Origin: Nematopogon swammerdamellus
Lineage: Eukaryota; Arthropoda; Insecta; Lepidoptera; Adelidae
DNA: 64,000 bases
Assembly: GCA_946902875.1 (NCBI GenBank)
Contig: OX336349.1
Span: forward strand, 13,353,891-13,417,890
Direction of reading: 5' to 3'
Made by a program: the position numbers and the translations under genes
Part shown: positions 11,616-23,441 of the stretch, in pieces
How positions within the stretch are numbered: the stretch's first letter is position 1
Layout of the letters: every line of letters starts with the position of its first letter
The notes under the pieces: model-generated
Told to the model about the DNA's origin: nothing
The model's database searches: none
What the model saw: the letters and a program-made list of their open reading frames with translations, nothing else

Positions 11616-13498
11616 CATATTTATTTTAATTTAATTATACTGGATATACTCGTACATACTGATACTTGTTAATAAATAATTTTGTCCTTAATCATAAACG
11701 CAAAGAAATATCTTTAGTTTTACACATGCAATTTTCGATACTTACCTACCTAATTACAGCAATACAAAGATGTAAGATACGAGAAATTATTCGGAGGAAC
11801 GGAGAAATCGTTCCTTCGAGCTACATTTGGAAAACAAGATGTACCCGTCACAAGTAATCGGCTGCTGTTCTGGTAAATGCGCTGGAAACTATCGAAGACT
11901 CAATAAACTGGTATTTTTCCGTATTTGGAAATGTTTCGTAAGTCGACTCACATTCCATTAACATCTCTCAATGTTTATTTGTTTACTTTCTGAATTACCA
12001 GGCTTAATGTATATTTTTTCTTCTGTTTCAGGTAAGTTCACTTTAATTCAATATTGAACTGGTGAGATGTAGATAAATGGATCAGTACGTAAGTAAACTG
12101 GAATATACTTCGGCATCTTTCGGCACCAATGGACCTTTTTTTTATTTTCAAAGAATTTCTTAACAAAAATCTGAAAACCTCCGATGAAGGAAGACAGTAT
12201 ATTGAAGAAACCGGTTAAAACTCTCACAGAATTTAAATAACTATTTAAATAAGTATTCAAAAGTGTTATATCTTTGTATAACTACGCACATAGGTAAGTT
12301 TGTCATATTATTGATTTGCTCCATACAACAAAGTATACTTAATGTGTGTGCATTCAAAATGATACGTTACACACAATGTTTGTACAATAACTTCTGCAAT
12401 TAAAATTTTTTTCAAGCTCAAAAAGGAAATCATCAATAAATCGAGCTCGTTATAACCACCTCACCGATACCATAATCACAGGTTTGGTGGAACTGGTTAT
12501 CGGCATCGTCTAGTCTAGTACATACTTACTATGATTATACTATCGCTTTGTAGTTGCCGCCTTGTTACCGTATGCAAAACTATAGCGCCATAGCTTCAAA
12601 GTCGTGCCGCGCCGCCACCGGGCACATATCTTATTTTTTATATATTGTTCCTAAACCAGTATGTAATAATCATTGATCTCAAACGAGCCGGATAGAAGAC
12701 AACTGAATAAATCATGGCTTTCTTGCCGAAAGCTCATCAGACTGTATGGAAAATTTTATAGAGCTTATAGAATTTTAACTCTTTAAAATTTTGTATTCTG
12801 TGGGTGTAGCAAAATTAAATATAGTTTAAAATATCCTTGTATTAAATTGTTAATTAAATAATCTTTCGTTATTATATATATATATATATATATATATTTA
12901 TAAAGTGAAAGTCGTTATTATACCGGAAGTCCCAGTTCGACTGGATTTGCTTACCACCGCGGGATTCCTCGTTGAATTCCGCGTTGAAAAAGCTCAGTAT
13001 GTTTTTGGACATAGTTTTGGCGACCCTTTCCAAACGCATAAAATTCCGATTATCTCGAAATACAAGTACTAGGAAAAAATAGCTTTTTTGAAGCTTATTC
13101 GGTCTAACTGGGACATCTATATAATTAGTTGGTACCTGTACGTACCTGTATTTTATACCATGTCTTTTCGTTTTATTATGTGTTATGTATGAAATAATAA
13201 CAACTATATAATATAACAAATAATAACAAAATTGGAATTTTTAATTAGTACATATTACATTTCTTATTTAAAAGCTCTTTCTGAAAAATAACACCAAAGG
13301 AAAGAGAAGCAATGAAACAGTGAATAAGTTAATAATTTTCAGGGAAACATTTTCGGCTAGGTACCAATACCACGGAAGAGATACTAGTTACTGCCAATAC
13401 TGACATACAGTACCCGGCAGTCAATAATGTACAATCGAGCTTTAGAGAGAGACAATCCGATTTGCATGCGCTTTTTTAAAAAAAGCTTGAAATAAAAG
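11616..13498. other. AT-rich non-coding stretch with a TA microsatellite
   Basis: 12874-12897 is a (TA)n run. Nothing else is recognised. The 115-codon minus frame at 12872-13219 begins in the TA repeat and shows no domain. Confidence 0.55.
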
Positions 13499-13653
13499 CT
13501 TAAAAAGTAAAAAATAATTTCCGTTGACTTACTTAAAGGAGTCGGGACCGCTAAGTAAATAAAATATAAAAACTCATAGCTACGCGGGAATTTACTTAGC
13601 GGTCCACCGACTCCTATAAGTAAGTCAACGAACATTATTTTTTACTTTTTAAG
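13499..13653. mobile_element. Foldback MITE / long hairpin
   Basis: An arm at 13499-13559 (starting CTTAAAAAGTAAAAAATAAT) is almost perfectly inverted at 13591-13653. The two arms of about 61-63 nt differ by a few bases and flank a ~31-nt loop. No coding capacity. Any transcript across it would fold into a long hairpin. Confidence 0.75.
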
Positions 13654-14266
13654 GGTCGGAGTTTTTTAAATTTGTAATTTAACTTTTATTACAAGTTCTG
13701 CTTCCACGATAGTCCAGGCACTGTGATGTGTGAAGCAGGGTTTATAATAGACAGCTTTCAGTTACACGATACATATTTTACATAAAATTTCGTTGCGTAA
13801 AAGTTCTTGCGTAAAAGTATAGTGCTCAAGTAAATATTTATGTGGCAATTTTGGTACCAACTGCCCCGCTAGAAACGCTGCATCTTTTACACAAATATAT
13901 TTACTTGTCTTGCAACGAAATTAAAAAAACATCTCTTACAACACGAAGGAACACCCTAGTCTAGTGCAAGCAAACCACTACATAAGTAAATGATGTAGAC
14001 GTCCGTCGGTGGTTGCACAATGTTCTGACAAGGAGACCCCCGATCTATAATGAGAGCCAATCGGCGAGAACATTAACTTCAGAAGACTGATGAGCATCTC
14101 ACGTCGTTTTGGACTGACAACCCGATGGACTGACAAGACGATGGGATTGATTGACGATCATCGGCGGGAGTGAACGAACAAACTGCACGAGTTCTAAGAA
14201 ATCTGCTCAGCAGCGGTCAGCAATAAACCGAGACTTACGGAATGTTAATATAATATTTTATTTTTA
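13654..14266. other. Non-coding stretch
   Basis: No gene or bounded repeat recognised. Confidence 0.5.
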
Positions 14267-14533
14267 TTCCCTTCTCACCTTACTAGGTGGTACGGTTTAA
14301 CCCGCCCGGGTTGGTGCCACCGCACTAAATGAAAGGTCTGTCGAATCTGGTATATAAATAGTAAAGTTAGTGTTCTCTGTCCCATTAGGTAAGTGTAGCC
14401 GGCACGACCAAAGGGAAGCAAAATGGCATGACTTCGCCAAGGCATTATGGGCTGTCGTATGTACTCGTATTATCAATTTATCACGGATGTTGTAGGTGAT
14501 GTAGCCAACCGTGTCAGTTTCCATACACATTTT
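14267..14533 (+). mobile_element. SINE (tRNA/5S family), 5'-truncated body
   Basis: It starts in the TTCCCTTCTCACCTTACTAG body segment and ends CGTGTCAGTTTCCATA. It carries the body landmarks GCACGACCAAAGGGAAG and GATGTTGTAGGTGATGTAGCC. The head is missing. Confidence 0.8.
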
Positions 14534-14931
14534 TTTACTTAATGATGTCAGTTTGTTTTCTGTGCAAAAAGCAGATATGTTTAAGAACGCAATGTCGTCT
14601 ACCTAGCCAACCTTGTACAAGGCCGACTTTTCGACAAATCTTAAAGCCTTGTATCTTTAATTATACTTACATAATTTTATTATTGAATGTTGAACTGCTT
14701 ATATTGCATAGAATTTAATGTAAATGTTGGCGATTTCTATAGCACGATGGATTTTCCACATACATACATTGCTCGCTGAAACAAAATACTTTTAACTTGA
14801 CTTTGAACTTGGATTCACTAGGGGTGAAATACCCTCCCAACATGCCACGCAACATGGAGTTTACATCGTATGCAATGCAACATACGTGCCGCGCGCATTG
14901 ATATCCCGATTAGATAAAAGATACATCACTC
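14534..14931. other. Non-coding stretch
   Basis: No feature recognised. The last part may belong to the ACAG-tract repeat that follows. Confidence 0.4.
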
Positions 14932-15024
14932 GGACAGACGAACATACATATACAGACAGACAGACAGACAGACAGACGGCGTAGGCTTAGTAATAGGCGC
15001 ATTGATACGGAACCCTAAAAATAT
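14932..15024 (+). repeat. ACAG-tract dispersed repeat, copy 1 (partial)
   Basis: An (ACAG)n run is followed by ACGGCGTAGGCTTAGTAATA and GGAACCCTAAAAA. The same 3' segment is found at 16744-16970, and inverted at 15954-16313. It resembles the microsatellite-associated dispersed elements known in Lepidoptera. Confidence 0.7.
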
Positions 15025-15519
15025 AAGAACTTACGACACAGCAGTCTATGTATGGAAAGCGACGGAAGCCGTTTAGAAATGAATTCGTCTTAAAATTTTA
15101 TAACCCCGGAAACTTAGGCCGATAAAATGAGTCATAATAAAATTCGCCTATAAACATAAATAGAGTTATAAAATATTGTGTCCACCGTCCTGCTAGTTTA
15201 GCACTTTCCTAGAACATCATAAAGTCGATTTCACACAGAAAGCCGCTTGACAAATTAGATCATGCGCTATTTTAATAGCTACTGCAACCGACCACACTGA
15301 AACGTGTTAGGTATCCGCCTAAAGTTTCTAGTCTTAGGTATAACACCCTTCCTCAAGTGCTGTTCAATCAAATATAACCAAACATTATAATATATTAAAC
15401 AATTTCTTTCTTTGTCACCATTTCAAGCATTTTAATTTGAGCTTTAGAAAATAATCCAGGAAATCACTACTAAAACATTTTTAATTGGGTACATGTTGTT
15501 CCATATTTTTTTAAATTGT
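15025..15519. other. Non-coding stretch
   Basis: AT-rich sequence, no feature recognised. Confidence 0.5.
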
Positions 15520-15890
15520 TTTTTTGTTTAACTGGTTGGCTACATATCACCTACTAGATCCGTGAAGTCAGCCCATAACACCTTGGTGAACTAGGAGCCA
15601 TGTCAGTGCGTCTCTTCGGCCGTGCCGGCTACACTGATCTAAACGGAAAATACGAACTATTTACATTGCCGTTTCAACCGACCTTTCATTCAGTGCGGTG
15701 GTATAAGGTTTAACTCGGGCGGGTTAAACCCTACCACCTAGTAAGGTAAGAAGGGAAAGGACCAACTGTTTTACGTGGAATCCGAACCACGGTCGAGCGG
15801 TCACCCATCCAAGTAGGTACTGACCGCGCCCAGGTGTGCTGATGATCACGAGCAGTCGACCGAACGCACCACTGAGCTACCGAGGCTGAC
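15520..15890 (-). mobile_element. SINE with tRNA/5S-like head
   Basis: Read on the - strand it starts with the tRNA-like head (GTCAGCCTCGGTAGCTCAGT). A 5S-like segment follows (GGGCGCGGTCAGTACC, then a short insertion, then TTGGATGGGTGACCGC). The common body and a T/A-rich end come last. The A-box match is in the head. Confidence 0.8.
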
Positions 15891-15953
15891 AAAAACATAC
15901 TGACTTGCAGCAAACGTTCCAAATAGCTCCGGTCTATAATGAAGGCAGACACT

Positions 15954-16313
15954 TTTTAGGGTTCCGTATCCGTCGTACGGGACCCTATTACTAAGTCTAC
16001 GCCGTCTGTCTGTCTGTCTGTCCGTCTGTCCGAGGGCTGTATCTCTTGAATGAACCGTTATAGGTAGCCCGTTGAAATATTCACAAAATATGTGTTATTT
16101 ATTATGACCGATATAACAACAAATAATAAAAATAAGAGAAAGTAAAAAAATCACGGGGCCTCATACAAGAAACTAAAAAGTGTATGCGCGCCATCTACCG
16201 AAAAGAGTATGAAGCATTTTAACTAATTCATAGATGGCGTGAGTGGCGCTGACCATGACATGGCGATACGGAACCCTCGGTGCGCGAGTTTGACTCGCAC
16301 TTGGCCAGTTTTT
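15954..16313 (-). repeat. ACAG-tract dispersed repeat, copy 2
   Basis: On the - strand it begins AACTGGCCAAGTGCGAGTCA and ends AATAGGGTCCCGTACG, GGAACCCTAAAA, with the (ACAG)n tract inside. It lies inverted relative to the copy at 16744-16970, about 430 bp away. Confidence 0.75.
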
Positions 16314-16743
16314 CAAGATTTATTTAAAAAATACATCAGTGATTACAGTATATTGTTCATCTATCCTATTCTTTAGAATATGTTCACAACTATTTCACTC
16401 ACACTATCTAGCTAGTCTATTGGGTCAGCAATTTGGTTTTTCACATCGGCGCTGTCATGCGTGTCATGAATACATTGTATTCCTCGCTTTATAGATCTTA
16501 TTTTTATTTTACTTACTCTCGGCACATGGCCATGGAAAAGAAACCTATAACAATAATCCGATAGCACTTACCCGTTTAATATACGACGTGGTAAACCATA
16601 CAGACCTCAATATAATGGAAGCAGGAAAATAATGCGTATTTTTATTGTCGTTGCCATGGAAACATCGTAAAAAGGACGTAAAGAATCGAGGGTCGCATAT
16701 ACATTAGTAGCACTTTTCGTGATGGTAAATAATATACAGCTAT
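16314..16743. other. Non-coding spacer between inverted ACAG repeats
   Basis: AT-rich, no feature recognised. Confidence 0.5.
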
Positions 16744-16970
16744 AAAAACCGGCCAAGTGCGAGTCAAACTCGCGCACCGAGGGTCCCGTATCGCCATGTC
16801 ACGGCTAGCGCTACTCACGCCATCTAGATGGTGTGTTATGAAATGCTTCATATTAGTTAATGTCATGCTTCATAATCTATTCGGTAGATGGCGCGCGCGC
16901 ATACACTTTTTGGTTAGACAGACAGACAGACAGACAGACAGACGGCGTAGGCTTAGTAATAGGGTCCCGT
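16744..16970 (+). repeat. ACAG-tract dispersed repeat, copy 3
   Basis: It begins AACCGGCCAAGTGCGAGTCA, includes (ACAG)n at about 16915-16944, and ends AATAGGGTCCCGT. It abuts the 3' end of the CR1 LINE. Confidence 0.8.
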
Positions 16971-17042
16971 AGCTGATACGATTTTTTTTATTTTTTTATC
17001 GATAGCGCGACATGTGGCATCGTTACACCTTGAAGTAGGTGT

Positions 17043-20000
17043 CTAACGATGCCCATGGACATTCTGTGATGCACGGGGATTGCGAATGTCATGCCGGCCT
17101 GACAGGAGCCTTTTCACGCCCCTTTTGAAAAACCCCAGGCTGTACTTGGGAGGAAATAGATGGGCAGGGAGTGCGTTCCACATTTTCCCGGTTCTGTGAA
17201 TAAAAGACCTACAGAACCGGTTGGTGCGCATGCGTGGTAGGTCGATTGAATAGGGGTGCATCCCCTGCCCAGTACGCGTAGTGCGGAGGTGGAATGGGGA
17301 CGACGGAATCGCGTTAAACAGCTCCTCCGAACACTCCCCATGAAATAAACGATAGAACACACTCAGGGAGCCGACGTCCCTACGGAGTTGCAGTGGTTCT
17401 AAGTCGCGGGACACCACGGGGTCACCCACCAGTCGCACGGCACGACGCTGGATTGAGTCTAGCGGCGCAAGCTGGTATTTAGCTGAGCCATCCCACAAGT
17501 GCGAGCAGTACTCCAAGCAGGACCTAACCTGTGTTTTGTACAACGTCAGTTTTTGGCCCGGCGTGAAGTACCGTCGCACCTTGTTCAGTACGCCCAGCTT
17601 TTTTGAGGCCAGCTTGGCTTTGCCCTCAATATGGCGCCGGAAGTTCAAGTCGTGCGACAGTTCGACACCGAGGACCCCGAGGTGGTCGCTTAATTTCAGC
17701 GACGTGTTTTGGAAGGAAGGAGCTGGCGTGAACGCCGTTCTCTTCGCACTGAACGCACACACTTGTGTCTTCGATGCGTTGAACACGACCAAGTTGCTCC
17801 GGCCCCATTCGGCAATATACCGGAGGGTTTGCTCGAGTTCAGACACAAGTGCTAGCCTCTTCTCGTCCACAACGTTCCGTTCGGCTGAAGGGTGACTGGT
17901 GTAGGATCCGTGTGCCGTACTGTCGTCTGCATAACAATGTATGTTGCCAAGTGACAGCATATCATTGATATGCAGAAGAAACAGCGTGGGAGACAACACA
18001 GAACCCTGCGGTACACCGGCATTCACTGACATGGCGTCCGACGAGCAGCCGTCCACGAGGACCTGAATGCTACGCCCATGTAGGAAGTCGGTGACCCAGT
18101 CACAAAGGCCAGAGGGGATTCCGTACGCCGGCAGCTTGCCCAGAAGCGCTTTATGCCAGACCCGGTCAAATGCCTTGGCAATATCGAGTCCAATTGCCAA
18201 GGATTCACCGTACCCTTCAAGCGCTTTCCCCCAAAGGTGAGTGACGTACGCTAGGAGATCACCAGCTGATCGGTTTGGCCGGAAGCTTACTTACTTTAAA
18301 AGAATAGCCCCACTGCATCTCTCCCCGTGTATGTCGTAAAAGGCGACTAAGGGATATGACTCCCTTCTTATATTACTAGGTGGTAGGATTTAACCCGCCC
18401 GGGTTGGTACCACCGCACTGAATGAAACGTCGGTCGAAACGGCTATGTAAATAGTTTGTGTTTTCCGTCCAGTTCAGTGTAGCCGGCACGACCGAAGGGA
18501 AGGCTGACGTGGCACCAAGTTCACCCGGTGTTATGGGCTGACATCACGGATGTTGTAGGCGATGTAGCCAACCGTGTCAGTTTCCATAAAAAAAAAAAAA
18601 AAAAAAAGCCGTATTGCCGATCGCTGATGAGATTATTTGTCTCTAGGTACGTCATGAGCTGCGTATTGATAACGCGCTCCATCACCTTGCAGAGGAGGGA
18701 GGTGATTGCTATAGGTCGGTAGTTTGACGGGTCAGAGCGATCGCCCTTTTTTGGGACAGGCTGAACGAAAGCTGATTTCCAAGCTGCCGGCACGCGGCCA
18801 GTTGTGTACGAGAGGCGAAAGAGGCGCGTCAGTACTGGAGCCAGCTCGGGAGCACACCTCTTCAACACCAATGCAGGCACTCTGTCCGGCCCACTCGCTT
18901 TCCTGGGGTCTAGGGCAAGAAGCTCCTTCCGCACAGTTCTCTGTCGGAACTGTACTTCTGGCATGGAGTTCTCACACCTAGGTATGGATGGAGGAGAAGC
19001 TCCCCCATCATCCAGGTGGGAATTCCCCGCAAAAAGAGATACCAGGAGGTCGGCTTTATCTTTTGCGGAGTGAGCGAGTGATCCTCCAGTGCGCTGCAGA
19101 GGTGGAAGTGAGGAGCGGCAGAAATTCGACTCGACAGATTTGGCGAGAGACCAGAACTCACGGCTCCCAGTTGGGTGCCGGTTCAGCCTATCGCCAATTC
19201 TGCCGATATGCTCGAATTTAGCCCTGGCGATAGCCCTCTTGCAGGATCTGGAGAGGCGGTTGTAGTTCTTCTTCAATTCGGAGATATTTGGATCTCGTCT
19301 GGTACGAGCACGTGACCATGCTCGATATGCCGCAGCTTTAGCCGCGGCAGCATCGGCACACTCCCGGCTGTACCAAGGTTGGCTCTTACCTCCGAGGCGA
19401 AGGGTGGCATTGGGAATAAACATTTCCATTCCACCCAAAATCACCTCGGCTACGGTATTGGCGCATTCCGACGGATCGTCCGAATTGAAGCATAGCTCTC
19501 TCCAAGGGAAGGATGCAAAATGCTCTCGCATTCCATCCCAATCTGCCGACGCGTAGTGCCAAATTTGACGTGCTCCCTCAGTACGTGTCTGAGGGGGCGA
19601 CGAAGGCACTGTAGATCCCACTAGGCAATGGTCGGAGGAGCCAAGAGGAGCGCTCACTGTTACCTTATACCCAGCAGGATTAGACGTCAGCAGAAGATCC
19701 AGCAAAGAGGGTGTATGACCGTCTATATCTGGTATTCTGGTAGGTTGATCTACCAGTTGAGACAGATCATAGAGATCAGTTGAGTCAGGGCGAAGTCGTA
19801 AGCGGCTCTCCCCGCGAAATCGGTTCTGTTGGAGCCAAGCCACACCTCGTGGTGGGCATTAAAGTCTCCAACGAGTACCATATCCGCTGTAGGGAACCGC
19901 TCTTGGACTTCGTCTGCCGCTCTACTCAGGTACTCAAATAGGCGAGCTGTCTCCGCATCACCTGAGTTCGACCTGTAGACGCAGGCGTACACGCGCGATT

Positions 20001-20397
20001 CCGACCCCAGATCCACGTGGACCCAGAGTACTGAAAACGCGAGGTCTTCTTGACAGCGCAGGCGTCGACAGCAAATATCCGCCCTAGCAAACAAGCATAC
20101 CCCGGCACGGGAACGGAAGGCTTCTTCCAGGGTGTACCCGGGGTAGTGCAGGTACGACGTGTCGGCTGGGCGAGATATTTGCGTCTCCGTCAGAAATAAC
20201 AAAGCCGGCTTTGCTGTCTCCAAATGGTGGTGGACGGCATCCAAATTGGAGTGCAATCCCCGCACATTTGTTACGTCCACGCTGAAATGTGTGGGGTTGT
20301 GCACCGCTGAGCATAAGTTTTTTCTTTTAATTTGTGCTGCCATTATTGAAGGGGGGAGAGAAAGCATTGAAAGGCGGCTGCGACGATTTACGGGCAA
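17043..20397 (-). pseudogene. ORF2 of CR1-type LINE: AP-endonuclease and reverse transcriptase (disrupted)
   Basis: ORF2 drives target nicking and reverse transcription of the LINE RNA. The N-terminal endonuclease part (20397 to about 19775) shows LTET (acidic active-site residue), GDFNAHH and, after the frameshift, SDHCLVG. The RT part shows LDIAKAFDRVWH, GVPQGSVLSPTLF and the catalytic YADD, followed by the usual thumb and C-terminal region. Reading shifts by one base near 19775, inside the endonuclease. A SINE then splits the frame at 18283-18609, within the QYGF...RPNRSAGD region at the start of the RT fingers. On both sides of the SINE the frame is otherwise open, so the insertion looks recent relative to decay. 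Assignment to CR1 rather than Jockey rests on motif style and is less sure than the RT call. The frame starts near 20397 only because of the ATG there. The copy is not expected to make a working enzyme. Confidence 0.85.
18287..18605 (+). mobile_element. SINE inserted in the CR1 ORF2, 4-bp target duplication
   Basis: It starts close to CTTTAAAAGAATAGCCCCAC (head 1 of the modular family), continues through the common body (TTAACCCGCCCGGGTTGG, GATGTTGTAGGCGATGTAGCC) and ends TCAGTTTCCATA plus a ~20-nt A tail. AAGC is duplicated at 18283-18286 and 18606-18609. The LINE reading frame resumes exactly outside these bases, which fixes the boundaries. Confidence 0.9.
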
Positions 20398-21109
20398 AGC
20401 GTGGATCGTGGCTTCATCACTATCTGCTCAGGATAGTGGAGCGCCGACACGATAGACGGAAGGGCCCCCGGTTCCCCTCGGAAGTGGCCGCCGGGACCCC
20501 TACTACCGGTCACCAACCGGCACGACGGGCCACTCCGAGATTATGCGCCGGTTGACCAGGGCAGCCTCTCGCGCTGGTTAGGCGCGATTGGGCCCCTATA
20601 CTACCCGGCGGGCGGCCAGCGGGACAGCCGTTTCACCGGGTCTCCCTGGCCATCGTGTCGATGCACTACCCCTGGGCAGTGATTCGGCTTTAGAGCCACT
20701 GGCCCACTCCTCGTCACAGCCAGCCCCTCCTGCTACTGGGTCCCCGGGATGTACACCGGAACGCAGAGAACTGTTATGGCGGTGTAATTGTTCCCGGGGT
20801 GTGGTGGCGAACCCAGGCGATCCGAAGATCTCCCACACGCTTTTGCTGTTCATTTAGCACCACCCAGGAGGCACGTGTGACTTAAGGACCTTAAGGTGTC
20901 ACGAAACCCTAAAAAATGTGTGTAAAGTTTATTTTTAAACGGTTTTATTTAGCTTGACTCCGTATATTTGTTTGTTTGTTTGTTACTATCTTTGTTTCAA
21001 ATCTTGCGACAATTTTTTCAACTACTTCTACTGAACCGATTTTTATGAAACTTTGCACACACATTGAGTTCTCGTGACAATACAATAATATGATAATTTC
21101 AACTTGGTA

Positions 21110-23055
21110 ACGAGGGTCTGATGATGGAGTCAGGAGGTGGCCAGTGGAACTCTTCAACCGTTACTAGTAACACCCTCGAGTTTGGGCTCATTTGGTTGGT
21201 TTGGACGAGTGTCCCATACTTCTACCAATACACTTGGTGACGAGGGTCTGATGATGGAGTCAGGAGGTGTACAGTGGAACTCTTCAACCGTTACTAGTAA
21301 CCCCCTCGAATTTGGGCTCATATGGTTTGTTTGGACGAGTGTCCCATACTTCTACCAATACACTTGGTGACGAGGGTCTGATGATGGAGTCAGGAGGTGT
21401 ACAGTGGAACTCTTCAACCGTTACTAGTAACCCCCTCGAGTTTGGGCTCATTTGGTTGGTTTGGATGAGTGTCCCATACTTCTACCAATACACTTGGTGA
21501 CGAGGGTCTGATGATGGAGTCAGGAGGTGTACAGTGGAACTCTTCAACCGTTACTAGTAACCCCCTCGAGTTTGGGCTCATTTGGTTGGTTTGGACGAGT
21601 GACTCATACTTCTACCAATACACTTGGTGACGAGGGTCTGATGATGGAGTCAGGATGTGTACAGTGGAACTCTTCAACCGTTACTAGTAACCCCCTCGAG
21701 TTTGGGCTCATTTGGTTGGTTTGGACAAGTGTCCCATACTTCTATCAATACACTTGGTGACGAGGGTCTGATGATGGAGTCAGGGGGTGTACAGTGGAAC
21801 TCTTCAACCGTTACTAGTAAGCCCCTCGAGTTTGCGCTCATTTGGGTTGTTTGGACGAGTGTCCCATACTTCTACCAATACACTTGGTGACGAGGGTCTG
21901 ATGATGGAGTCAGGAGGTGTACAGTGGAACTCTTCAACCGTTACTAGTAACCCCCTCGTGTTTGGGCTCATTTGGTTGGTTTGGACGAGTGACTCATACT
22001 TCTACCAATACACTTGGTGACGAGGGTCTGATGATGGAGTCAGGAGGTGTACAGTGGAACTCTTCAACCGTTACTAGTAACCCCCTCGAGTTTGGGCTCA
22101 TTTGGTTGGTTTGGACGAGTGTCCCATACTTCTACCAATACACTTGGTGACGAGGGTCTGATAATGGAGTCAGGAGGTGTACAGTGGAACTCTTCAACCG
22201 TTACTAGTAACCCCCTCGAGTTTGGGCTCATATGGTTGGTTTGGACGAGTGTCCCATACTTCTACCAATATACTTGGTGACGAGGGTCTGATGATGGAGT
22301 CAGGAGGTGTACAGTAGAACTCTCCAACCGTTACTAGTAGCCCCCTCGAGTTTGGGCTCATATGGTTGGTTTGGACGAGTGTCCCATACTTCTACCAATA
22401 CACTTGGTGACGAGGGTCTGATGATGGAGTCAGGAGGTGTACAGTGGAACTGTTCAACCGTTACTAGTAACCCCCTCGAGTTTGGGCTCATATGGTTGGT
22501 TTGGACAAGTGTCCCATACTTCTATCAATACACTTGGTGACGAGGGTCTGATGATGGAGTCAGGGGGTGTACAGTGGAACTCTTCAACCGTTACTAGTAA
22601 GCCCCTCGAGTTTGCGCTCATTTGGTTTGTTTGGACAAGTGTCCCATACTTCTACCAATACACTTGGTGACGAGGGTCTGATGATGGAGTCAGGAGGTGT
22701 ACAGTGGAACTCTTCAACCGTTACTAGTAACCCCCTCGAGTTTGGGCTCATTTGGTTGGTTTGGACGAGTGACTCATACTTCTACCAATACACTTGGTGA
22801 CGAGGGTCTGATGATGGAGTCAGGATGTGTACAGTGGAACTCTTCAACCGTTACTAGTAACCCCCTCGAGTTTGGGCTCATTTGGTTTGTTTGGACGAGT
22901 GTCCCATACTTCTACCAATACACTTGGTGGCGAGGGTCTAATGATGGATTCAGGAGGTGGACAGTGGAACTCTTCAACTGGTACTAGTAACCCTCTCGAA
23001 TTTGGGCTCATTTGGTTGGTTTGGACGAGTGTCCCATACTTCTACACTTGGTGAC
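21110..23055 (+). repeat. 130-bp satellite array, about 15 monomers
   Basis: The period is 130 bp, as read from the spacing of identical landmarks (GACGAGGGTCTGATGATGG). Monomers differ at a few positions. Variant monomers recur in the same order six units apart: the CAAGTGTCC/TATCAAT, GGGGGTGT/AAGCCCC and GACTCATAC types at about 21630-22020 and again at about 22410-22800. Since 130 is not divisible by 3 and the same short frames repeat in each unit, the array is not coding. Confidence 0.95.
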
Positions 23056-23131
23056 GAGGATCTGATTATGGAGGCAGGAGGTGGACTGTTGAACTTAAAT
23101 AAAACAAAAATTATGATCAGGATATTTTTTT

Positions 23132-23293
23132 GAATCCACCCAAGTTAAGGTTTTTGTATTGTCCCGAGAACTGTGTGGCGTTAGGGTGGCTAAAAATGAT
23201 ACGTGGTTAGCGATACACCACCCAAGTCAACGTTTGAAACGTGCCGAGGACTGTGGCATTAGGGTGGATAAAATTATACGTCGTTAACGTTTC
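23132..23293 (+). repeat. Two diverged direct ~75-bp repeats with stem ends
   Basis: Each unit begins CCACCCAAGT and contains TTAGGGTGG, so each can fold back on itself. The units share GTGGCATTAGGGTGG/GTGGCGTTAGGGTGG and a TACGT(C/G)GTTA(A/G)CG end. They lie between the satellite and the palindrome in copies A and B alike. Confidence 0.65.
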
Positions 23294-23441
23294 AACTTCA
23301 AGGCTGGGCACACCTTGTTGTATGAGAGCCTTGCCCCTCTACATGGACCTCTGGGGGGGTCGACTGTTATTGGTCCAGTACTCGTGGGAACAACATGAAA
23401 GAAAAAAATTATAAAAAAAATCAAACTAAAAACGAGTAAAT

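Larger units (their letters stand above)
16985..20900 (-). mobile_element. CR1/Jockey-type non-LTR retrotransposon, nearly full length, broken
   Basis: On the - strand the element has a GC-rich 5' segment (about 20900-20398), one long ORF2 frame with an endonuclease and a reverse transcriptase, and a short 3' UTR of about 58 bp ending GCGCGCTATCGATAAAAAAA. No ORF1 is visible, so the 5' end is probably truncated or ORF1 is lost. A SINE is inserted at 18287-18605 and a frameshift lies near 19775. Truncated relatives are at 816-1028 and 4967-5173. The short satellite-element end at 20932 begins just beyond its 5' boundary, which I place only approximately. Confidence 0.85.

Noticed and set aside
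21137..23054. A ladder of overlapping 77-codon open frames
   Set aside because: They repeat with the 130-bp satellite period, which is not a multiple of 3, and cross monomer borders. They are satellite artefacts, as are their counterparts at 56938-58855.
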